Source of the DNA: Xanthostigma xanthostigma | Lineage: Eukaryota > Arthropoda > Insecta > Raphidioptera > Raphidiidae | Assembly (NCBI GenBank): GCA_963575645.1 | Contig: OY754466.1 | Location: forward strand, 46,222,001 to 46,286,000 | Length of the DNA stretch: 64,000 nt | Direction: 5' to 3' | Shown: one piece after another, positions 34,325-45,400 of the stretch | Layout: each line of letters opens with the position of its first letter | How positions within the stretch are numbered: the first letter of the stretch is position 1 | Position numbers and translations under genes: made by a program | Notes under the pieces: generated by a model | Seen by the model: only the letters and a program-made list of their open reading frames with translations | The model's database searches: none | Told to the model about the DNA's origin: nothing

Positions 34325-34625
34325 GTACAGGGACGGATCCAGGAGGGAGGGGCCGAAGAGGTCATGTATTCTAATTTAAAGAAACAACCACATTGTCGAG
34401 CCTGCGGAATTCTATCGTGTTTGAATAAAATGCCATGGTTTTCATGTTACATTCATAGAAAATGTAAGTTTCTTGGTTGGTGCTTTTGAAGCGCTTGCAA
34501 TAGTTTTTGAAGCACTAAATTTTAAATGGAGGTCCCTCGGCCTCTCTGCTGTATAGAGGATGTGCCATAACTCTCCGGAGGCAGAGATCCCAGCCATCCT
34601 TGAAAATCGACTGGATCCGCCCACG
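34325..34625. mobile_element. Possible hAT-like MITE
   Basis: CAGGGACGGATCCAGGAGG at left and GACTGGATCCGCCCACG at right are inverse over ~15 bp, the usual terminal pattern of one hAT MITE group. I could not confirm an 8-bp duplication. Confidence 0.5.
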
Positions 34626-35333
34626 ATTGTTTATATAATTTAAACCTAATCCATTTTTTGGATACAATGACGTAACTTGTAAAGCTAGTATAAAAATATT
34701 TCAAAGGGTTTCAGATAAAGTTACTATTTTTGACGATCAAATTTAAGTTTAATTATACTTCAATTTAAAATTTATGTCATTTCCCTACATATAAATTATA
34801 GGGGAAAACCCTAATGATGTGCCTACCTAGTTACGATAATAAATTATGTATAAAACTATTTTGTTGTTTTTCCGTTAAAATTATTAAACTTAACATATTT
34901 AAGATATGCTGAATATTAATGATTTCAATACTGTTACATTTTTTACACTTTATAAATTCTCTATGTGTCTAAATTCGTTTAATTTTGTGTAGTACGTGGC
35001 TGCCGACTACACAAAATTCACTTAATCCAACTCTGAACAAAGTTTTTTCAGCACGAGATTGAACAGACACCTAAAGCTTGATGGCAGAAAAAAATAATCG
35101 TCAAAAATATTGACGAGCGCGAATCACTAAAGTTTTTACCTCGAGCTTCGCATCCTCATTTTCATTATTTACTAAAAAATTAGTGGTCCAGTCCCGCATC
35201 GGTCAGGATGGCTTTTGCCCGCGATTTATTTTTATTATATTTGGTATAATATTCACAAATTCACTCAATCGGTCAGATAGATAGATAGATAGGACAGATA
35301 GACGCGCACGAGAATTTTATATACAGAGTGACC

Positions 35334-35745
35334 AGTAAATTCTCGTATTCCTCTCGAGAGAACAAACTATGACTAATTTAGAATGATTTAACCTCTATCA
35401 CTTGGGGGTAGGAAAAGCGTCATTTTCAAGAAAATTAACTTCGAAATCTGAATTTTAATAGTTTAACATAAAAAAAAATTACTCTCATTTTTTAACCTGA
35501 ATTTTTCCATGATCTGATAGCATACTAATTGGCCAACCTTCCTAAAGCTAAAACTAAAAACCATAAAATTTACTGTTAGATTTTATGTTGTGTGTTAAAA
35601 CCATGTTAAAACTGACAATAAATAAAAAAAATAAAATAATACTTCTTCACAGAAGTGTCATTATCATAAAAAATGACGCATTTGCGACCCCCAAGTGATA
35701 GAGGTTAAATCATTCCAGAGGAATACGAGCAATTACCGGTCACCT
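35334..35745. mobile_element. Inverted-repeat element, Tc1/mariner-like ends
   Basis: CAGAGTGACCAGTAAATTCTC and its inverse (GAGCAATTACCGGTCACC) define the ends. A second inverted pair inside (TTAACCTCTATCACTTGGGG / CCCCAAGTGATAGAGGTTAA) lengthens the fold. Flanks are TA-rich. Confidence 0.7.
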
Positions 35746-36343
35746 TATATTATTATGTAGTGATTAGTGAAGTGATGATTATTAACTCAATACAATAAAC
35801 TGTATAGCTTATTGCGTTTTCCGAGGTTTTCTAACCTGTTGCCGGACCCTAGTTACATTATATAAAAATATTTATAATAACAAATGCAAAAATAACAATA
35901 ATTAACTTACTAACATCTCATTATAAAATTATTAAAAACAGTGGGATACACTACAAAATTTCGTAGCAGTAATCAAGCAGTGGGGCTTGGTATAAAAAAA
36001 CAAATCGGGTTGAGTTCAACTCTGGTTGTACCAGTGTTAATAATTGAATGGGATGTCATTTCCTTTCAAATGATACCTCAAAAACGATTATACCTTTTTT
36101 TTACATGAGTAATTTGAAGTGACTTGCGTATACCCAAGGGCATTAAAAACATTTTTGTTCTGGTGCCTACTAAAATGAACTCAATAAATAAAATATTTAC
36201 ATCTTCCCAAACTTTGAGTTCTTTGCGACAATATCGATTTTGGCAAAATGAAGACTATATACGGCTATGAATCTTATAACCGCAGTCTATTTTTAACTAA
36301 ATTATCATTAACTAAAAATAAACAATCAGTTCTATATTTGTTG

Positions 36344-36424
36344 TTATAAGTACGTTATTTTGTTTTTATCAAATGGTGCGTTAAAATCAGATGATGAAAT
36401 TTTTCCAATGTCCGATGATGAGTT
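36344..36424 (-). CDS. SLC5 exon 10 (residues 573-598, stop)
   Basis: A short terminal exon found by phase and acceptor (CTTATTTACAG). It encodes a Ser-rich tail starting [14 protein letters not shown] and ending in ITYL then TAA. The exon is short, so it is less certain than the others, but frame, acceptor and PDZ-like end agree. Confidence 0.72.
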   Translation of the reverse strand, partial: NSSSDIGKISSSDFNAPFDKNKITYL

Positions 36425-39400
36425 CTGTAAATAAGTATGAAAAAGATAACTCAAGACCTCTTTAACGGAAAATTTGAGTAAAAAAATATGTAATAAATCA
36501 ACGCTTTACAATTTTCAGTGATTATGAATGTGTTGTAAGTATTCCAATTAATTATTAAAAAGTTTTTACCAACCTGGCTTGCAATAGACAATCTTTTCCC
36601 TTCTTTTCTCAACATCCGCTCTGCTATTGGTGGAACGAACAAGTTCGGGTTCAAATCTCTTTTGTTTTGTGAAGAACTTATTTCAACAATGAAGCTTACA
36701 ACCAGTCCAACAATTAGTGTCGCCAAAAATCCAAGAACGCTGAACCACATGTATGACAGTCGATATAAGTAAAAATACTCACTGAAACACAATGGAAGAT
36801 TGTATATCTATAGTTATGTAATGGTATAAATAATATTACGACGCGGTGTGACGATGTTTAAAACGAGCGCCAGCGAGTTTCAACAGTTACAAAAGCCGTA
36901 ATACCAATACGCACGAGATATATTTGATATTCTTTGCACATATCTCCCAAAAATAGCTGGTTTGGATTTCATTTTCAAAATTTGCGATAGTTCACTTTTA
37001 AACAAACGTCACTTCTAATAGTAGGTCATAATAAAAACAACTGACAAACTGTGTGCGTAATTGGTCACTTTACATGTTTGTATACAATATAAAACAGCTA
37101 TTTTATAGTGCAAAAATAATACATACTTCTCCGTTTCGTCGGATGCATTTGTAGAACTTTGATTGAGCAGGCTCATAAGAGTCGATGTACTTGGAACTGT
37201 TGTTGCATTACAGCCGTCATCGTAGACAGGTAAATAGGGTGGCGGAGGTTTGGGTCCTCCAAAGCCGATCCACAAAGAAAATGCTAGTCCGACAGCGAAA
37301 CCACTCAGGGCACCCTAGAAATAAAGCATGTTAGAACATGTAGCTGGACGAAATACAAATACATTAAAACTTCTTGTAAACATGTCGGGTTATAAGAAGG
37401 CAATAAAACATCATAAATGAGATTTAAGAGTGTCTTTTTAATACCAAGTTGAACAAGAAGACTGATCTATCTTAAACAAATCTTGAATATCAGTCTTCTC
37501 TCCGCGTTTTTTTATTGGGTAGTATTTAAACGAGTGACTGTAAATTACAATTTTGGGTGACAAAAATAATCAATTTGGGTTACTGTATTACTAAGTGAGC
37601 GACTGAGTGCGCGTGACGAGAAAATAATAGTTGGGTGACTAAATTACTAAGTGAGCGACTAAATTACTAAGTTGTTAATAGTTAATTGTTTTAATAGAAC
37701 TGCGTTTTCTAAAAAATATATATTTAATTGACTGTCAATAAAATATACATTTTTTAGAAAACGCAGTTCTATTCAAACAATTAACTATTTAATTCGCATA
37801 CCCCGTTATCGTTCACCCTGGAATTGTTTTTTTTTAAAAACTCCTCATTTGCCCCTTCCCGTTTCACTGCGAGACAATTCGCATACCCATTTATCAAAAA
37901 AAGCGGTGGTTTTCAATCTTCATGAAAATGTGAGTTTTAAGTTGTAGTCTCAAAGTGAAAAAAAAAATAAAAAGTAAAAACAAAAGAAGATATCTGCTTC
38001 AAAATTACCGAAGGCATTCTAGTCGCTCACTTAGTAATTTAGTCACCCAGCTATTATTTTAATATCTCAAGTTATTAAAACAGTATCTCATCATCAGTCA
38101 CCAAATTTGTTTTTTTTATATTCGACCGTTTTATAATTCCCCTTTTTTTATTAAGTCATTTCGTATAATGCAACTTTTCATTACTTTGGCACCATTGAAC
38201 AGACTGCTGTGTTCAGATAATTTAATAAACTTGAACTAGGCGTGGATTTTCTCCCTGAAAGTCGTTCCGGATAATCAAGTGTATTGGACCGTATAGGACG
38301 CAGAACTGAAGCAAGCTTGGTGTTTCTTTAAAACCTCTTCAAATCTGGACACTATAATATTGTTGGTTATCGGCTATCGCCCACATTATAGCTATTTGCA
38401 AGAAGATGACTGATAAGTCCTCTTTCAAATATTGTGACATTCAAAGATAGTGTCTGACTTTAGGTCTTATCAATAATTTTAAATTAATTGCGATTATCCG
38501 GCTTAATAACATACCGTCTGATTTCCAATTCTGAAGAACATCCCCAGAGTGAAAAGCCCCAAAAGCGGTCCTCCGACAACTCCAAAGATCGTCAAGGCCG
38601 ACTGAAGAATGCCGCCTAGGAACTGGGCAAGGAAGGCAACGCCCAAGCAAACCAAACCGTAAATGAACGCAATTATTTTCGTGTGTATGCTGGTGTTTTC
38701 AGGTACATCGCGTTTGTAGATTTTTTTGTATATGGGCTACAACGGAAATTGTAAATTAGGGAAGAACCTATATGTTGATTTGTCGTGTGTAATCTTAGAG
38801 CCAATTTAAAAAAAAAATTCATTCAAGTGTGTAGGTTTTCATGGCAGGCGTTGTTTCAAATATTCTTGGTTTCCGGTCTTGTAGAACGTCGTTCATTGGT
38901 ATTTCTACCTGAAGTTTCGTCTATAGCTACTAGTGCTTCTTTTTTGTCTTCAATGAAAACCGATATGAGATAGTTTTAGACTATCTCATTATGCTTTCTC
39001 CATGACAGCCTAGCCCTAATATGTCTATCTTTAATAGATACAATACGCGCCACGGATCTAAAATGTTCGGAAGTTAGTCACAAACAGCGTCGCAAAGGCA
39101 CATTTTAGAGCCGTTGTGACTCCCACCACCTCCCAGCCACCTGCATGGAACGTGCGCTCGTCGGTGATTGGCCGTGATCGCTCGTTGCCTTTGTCACTTG
39201 TCGCTTTCCTGCTTTAAAGTACAGTCGAGTACGCTATTGTCAAGTTGTTATTGTTAGTCTGGTTTTGTTGAGTTGCGAGCTTGTAGTTTTTCAACAGACT
39301 GTACAAGCGCAAACCCGCATTCGCATCTAACTTCTGAGCCTTTAGATTCGTGGCGCGTATTATACTCTACGGGCGAATCAGGACCGGACTTCTAGTAAGT

Positions 39401-42400
39401 AAAATCATGAAGACAATGGGTCATTCATAAATGATAGACATAAAACTTGCGTCACATAATTTATTCATCTATCTTACTTGTCATTGAACGTACGCGATTT
39501 ATTGACACTATTTGCTGCTGACATTTTTATCTGGCAATGTCAATAAATTGATAAGTAGTTTTTTCCTGACCGATATTCGATAAACTGACCTTGAAATAGT
39601 CTTCTAACGTAACGGCGGCCAAACTGTTGACAGCTGCCGAGACGGTTGATAAAGAAGCGCTGAATATTCCTGCGACAAATAACCCTGATATTCCGGGAAT
39701 GTGCCCCATCGATTCTACTACGTACAACGGCATCAACTGAAAAAAATATTTATACTACTTGATTCATCTTTGATCTGGTTAATTGTTCTACGAGAGAATC
39801 GAAAAAAAGCCGAAAGAACAAATAGCTCCACACTACAATGGAATAAAGAAAATGATGAAGCGTTTAATGTCTTCTTTTTTGTCATTCGCGTCATCATTAT
39901 AAAGATTTTTCCGTTATTTTTTACATATTTAAACTTCAACTGAGTTAATAGCATCCGAATCAATAGAAAGATGACGGAAACTTAAAAAGGATTTTTCATT
40001 ATTTATCACCGCTATGGGGCCAAGTCCACTCTGGCCTCTTATATTAGTCGCCCACTTTTATTCTATACTGAGCATAGGAATAAAATCGCAATCGAACTAT
40101 TAGGGTGCAAACATATACTTCTGTCTTTTTTTACGCCGTACGCACTGGCGTATCCAGGACGGCAAAACAAGCACAGAGGACTCGGCTTAAGAAATTTCTA
40201 ATTTGCCCCCTTCTGGGCCAAAAGCTGGGTACGCCCATGTTAACGTCATAGAAAAAGACAAAGTTTTTGAAACAGAGATACTTTATTCAGATTGAATGCA
40301 AGTACATCAACCAATCCTATCATCGGAGAAATCAGGGAATTACATCGAAGAAAGAGACGCAGATATATTTTTGATACGTTTTGTTGCGTTCACTCACCGC
40401 ACATTGAGTAGATAGGCAATGATTCATATAGTTCATTAATAGATATATTCCCGGATGATACAAATCGTGCAGAAATTTCAGTGGCGTAAATAGATTTTTG
40501 TTCGAGAGGGAGGAATTCATTTATCTCGTCAGTCAATATATATACCACACAGTAGTAAAGAACCGATAGAGTTCAACTGTATAACGGTGATCTTACCTGA
40601 TCATAGTTATTAATTTTTCCGGTCAATTTAGGATCGCAGTTGTAGTATTTGGAAAAAATAGCCAGACCTGAAAACGAGGTGCTTAGACTTAAGCACATTA
40701 GTATTGGCCAGTTTATCCAAAGTGTTTTCTGTGCCGTTTTGAGATCTTTGACTGTTAGATAGCGTTGAATTTGCGTCTGATTAACGGCGTACAATGATAA
40801 ATATGTGACAGAGCCGCCGATAATTAAACTCCACCAGGTGTGCCGTTGGGTGGGATCCACGCTAAAACTGCAACAATACATGTCCAAAATTGATTACATC
40901 GTTTAAAGAACCTAAAATACAGTTTTTTTTCTTTTCGAATCGTTCCGAAGTGCCACGCTGGCAACTGGAACGACGCGGGGGTTTGGAGCGTAAGTTCATA
41001 GCGCGCGAAGATAAAAATATAGTGTTGGGCGATTATGAATGATATAATCGAAATATATTTTCGATTATGGCCGAATAATCGATCATTCGATTATGGCAAC
41101 CGAGATATCATTCACTTGAACCGATTATGAAATATGAAATGAATATTAAATACCGACACAGTACTATTGCTATGTCCACTGTCGATATTAATGTGATATA
41201 CATATCAATATATCATTCGGTTTCTGCATCTACATGCACTGGGATGGGAAGTCTTTGCTGGCAGTGTTTTATTTAATAAACTACCAAATAGCTTAACTGA
41301 AATTCAGTGTGGTAAAGAATTTAAGTTCAAACTTAAATCAAATTCCTAAAAAAATGTTTTCTGACATTAAGGATTTTTTAAATTTCAATTTTAATGTTTA
41401 ACTCATTATGTAAATTAACGATGTATCCATCTAGGGCATAACAAATATATTTCTATTTCTATTCGATCATACCAGTGATTCCATTATTAATATTGTGTTA
41501 AGTAATATTAACAAATCGAAATTGCAAAGCTAGAACATAATTCATAATCGATATTTTGAATGATCATTCGATTATACTGTAAAAGTAAATAAAACGAAAT
41601 TAATAATTGCCAAGTTTGCGCATCATTCATAATCGATAATTCTAATGATCATTCCATTATAAAAACCGATTATTTCGATTCATTCGATTATTGAAATATA
41701 TCGATTATGCCCAACACTATAAAAATACAACACTCGAATCCTGCACGCCAGGCCCGTATGTCAGAAGTGTAAATTCCAAAAGTGTTCGCGTGCATTCGAA
41801 TTCAAAAGGTTTCGAAGTGATATGTGAAGTTTTTACCGAGTTGGAAAGTTTGACTTGGCTCGCTAAATACTTGTATACCGGGGTTTACGTGAAAACATTT
41901 CGGGGTATTGAATATTTTTATTGATGGATACAACTTGACATAGGGGTCGAATATAGTATTTTCTCTTGAACCCCAGTTATTTAAAAAATCTTTCATATTT
42001 GCATGGTACATTTTCTATTAAAAAAGAGACTGTGTATTTTTCACTACACACTACAGAAATAAAACTGGAATAATTTTTTATTACGCTACAAGTATAGGTA
42101 AAACCAAAGTTTTTAGGTTTAAATATTGGGGCCTTTTTATATCAGTGTTTAGGGCAGTGGCGGATTTACACATTTCCCAAGTAGGTATAGGCTTTTAAAT
42201 TTTTGCCGCCCTTACCTCTGCAATTGTCAGTTCTTATAGATTATTTTTACAATCCAACAATTTGGTTGAAATTGCACAAGAAATAGTTTTTGGATATATT
42301 TCTGAGTTACTCAAAGCTTAACTAAAACCTGCCGCCCTAGGATCAAGCCTACTCAGCCTGCTGGTAAATCCGTCACTGACTTAGGGTCCTCAAAGGTTCA

Positions 42401-45400
42401 AGTCCGGCCCTGTATCATCACCACCGATAAATATGTATCGTGTTTTACTAGAATAATTTATAGTTTGAAAGTAATTTTAGCATTAGAATGTTTTTGCAAA
42501 GTAATCCTTGACAAAAGTGATTAATCAATAAGTTTATGTTGGCACAGATTATTTTTGCGCTAGGTAAATATTTTAAAAGCGCATTTTTTGTTTCAATTTA
42601 AAAATATACACGGAGAAATTATATAAAAAACATGTCTAGTCTTTCAATATACAGATTGTATCAAATTAAAACGGTCTATAGAACATTCTGTGTGTAAGAC
42701 AGAGACGATATTATATAAAGCACTAAAGCAGTAAGTAAGAATGAGATAAATGATCGCTAATAGCTAGTTACTGTGGTTATACAATCTGATAGTATCGTCT
42801 TTGTTTTCTAAAGTAAAAATCACAATTTTATCAAATGTCAGTATTCACTAGGAAAATTATTGATAAAATGGCTATTTATACTGTTCGGGAAAAAATCCAA
42901 ATAATTAAATGGTTTTATGGTGGTAATTCAACCGCCGACATAATAAATTTATTTGTAGCTGCCTTTGAAAACAGACTGTCTCCGTCTAAAATAACAATTC
43001 GCAGTGTCATACGAGAATTTGAATCAAATGGTTGCCTATCTCCGAAAAAAAATTTTTTTTATGGGGATTTGTAAAATTCAAAATTTATGACTTTCAAGAA
43101 AATAGAGCTAATAATTTGAAAGAATTGAAAATACAGATTTCCAATGCATGTCAGTCCGTTGACCATGATATGTCAGCCAATGTGAGGGAAAATATTTATA
43201 ATCGATTAGGATATTGTTTGGCAGAACGTGGAGGTCTTTTTGAACATTTAATAAATTAATTATTAAAAGTATTGTTAAAACTTTTGTACCAGATATAAAT
43301 AATAATACGAAATAATATTACAGTTTATGTAGTTGTTTTAATTGATAAATTGGTAAAAATATTTACAGTGTACGTAATTATTTATTTACGTAACCACAGT
43401 AACTATTAGCGATCATTTATCTCATTCTTACTTACTGCTTTATATATCGTCTCTTAAGGCCCCCATACACCTCGTTCTTTTTTGGCAGTTTTAACCGCCG
43501 GGTAAAACTGTACGGTTAAACACGAACAACGGCCATCCCCATACACCTCGTTCTTTTATGGCAGTTTTAACCGCACGGGTAAAACTGTACGGTTAATTAA
43601 ACACGAACAACGGCCATATCCACACAGAGGCGTTGTTTCGTTCAGTTTTTCTGAAGTCGTGGCATCATTAATACGATCTGCTTTGATGGATCCTACGACA
43701 ACGTTAGCAGTTGCAGCCGCAGTGGCTATAAAATTAAAATTTTCAAAAAGAAAACGTTCAAAATGGACTAAAGAATGGTTACTTAAACGCAGGCAATTTT
43801 CACACGTAAATCTTCTAAATGAATTACGACCAGAACCAGGAGATTGGTTTAATTTTCTGCGAATGGACGAAGAAACGTATTTAGAGCTGCTCACTTTAGT
43901 AACACCATTAATACAAAAGTTATTATTAAAATATAAATCAATACTAAAACTAATTACAATAATTTAATTAATATGACTTATTTGCTGTACGTCGCACCAC
44001 TGAATAAACACGTCGATTCTTATCGGAAAACGCCACACATTACGATTTGAAACGACAACCAGCAAACACGTCGTGTTTAAAATCAAGATTCGGCAGATAT
44101 AAAAACTGCCGTGTTTCATCGACAGTTTTTGCCCATACACTTCGGTTTTGACCGACGTGTTTTATCGTGACGATGAAAACTGCCAAAAAAGAACGAGGTG
44201 TATGGGGGCCTTAAACACAGAATGTTCTATGGACCGTTTTGATTTGATACAATCTGTATACTTTATTTCTGAATAACTTACTTGAAGAATTCAATGCGTC
44301 CTCTGCTATCGGCAATTTTCCATATTTCGTCGAGGCCGCCTGTTTGAATGGCGGCACAGATAATAATGCTGAACACGGCGACAAACATCAGCAAGGACTG
44401 GAACACGTCTGTCATCAAAACTGCTTTCATTCCACCAATAGTGGAATAGAACGTACATACGATTCCTGAAACACACACAGTCCTGATTCTTTATTATATA
44501 AGAAAATAACTCAAATTCTAGACTAAGAAGAAAATTTGAAAACTACTGAGAATGGAAAATTGAAGATTTAAGATGTAAAGCGGCCCATAGACGCTGAAAA
44601 TTATTGCGCAATATTTGGGTTTGTGCAATAGAATTGACCGCTTGTAGACGAGATTGAAAGGTTGCGCGATAGATTGTGTGATTTTCAAAATCTTGAAAAT
44701 ATATTGCACAAACGGGGAAATATTGTGCCGTCTGTTGTCAAGATTGCGCAATATCCCGTCAGTTGATCTCAAGTAGCGGTCGTTTCAACAAGTCGTCTCA
44801 ACTACGTCTCATCATGGGTGACAAGAAAGCCGAAAGACAATTTTTTGTTGAATTTATCGAGATGTATCGTGGTCTTCCGGCTCTGTGGGATGTGAAGTCC
44901 AAAGACTATACTAATCGTGACAACATGATGACTGAAGTTCTGGTGGGGACTGTTTGCACAATGTGGCTGTACCATCTGTGCTCGCAATTGAACAATATAT
45001 TGCACAACCTTCAATATCGCCTCCATATAGTACAATTTTTGCAAAAACCAAAATATTGTACAATAATATTGACCGTCTAGGGGCCGCCGTGAAAATATTG
45101 TGCAACCCACATGGCACAATAATATTGAGCCGTTTAAGATAATGGTTCATGTATCTAGTCTGGAATTCATTATTTTATGACGAGTTGTGACCAAGGGCGT
45201 AGAATTTTTTTTTTCTGGGGGGGAGGGGAAAAAGACAAACAAAAACAATGTTTTTAAGTTTTATTAATATCACGAAGGAAGGTGTCAAGCAAAATATAAA
45301 TTCCCAAACTAATTTAACAAATTCCTTCTCAAAAAGTATTTCTAAATTTTATTTTTAGCCAGGTTTTCGTAATATTTTTTTATTATTATGATCCTGGGGG

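Larger units (their letters stand above)
42652..44256. mobile_element. Internally deleted Tc1/mariner-type transposon in intron 4, carrying a nested Harbinger element
   Basis: Terminal inverted repeats CAGATTGTATCAAATTAAAA and its inverse extend over 100 bp and are flanked by TA on both sides. The interior keeps the two ends of a transposase gene (42835-43259). The right terminal repeat is split by a second transposon (43457-44211), so the order of insertion is clear. The right boundary lies ~25 bp from SLC5 exon 4. Confidence 0.9.

Noticed and set aside
36451-36573. Exon 9 reading through to a stop at 36451 as the true SLC5 C-terminus
   Set aside because: A phase-matching exon 10 with a good acceptor and a PDZ-like end fits the family better. 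Read-through is kept only as an alternative.
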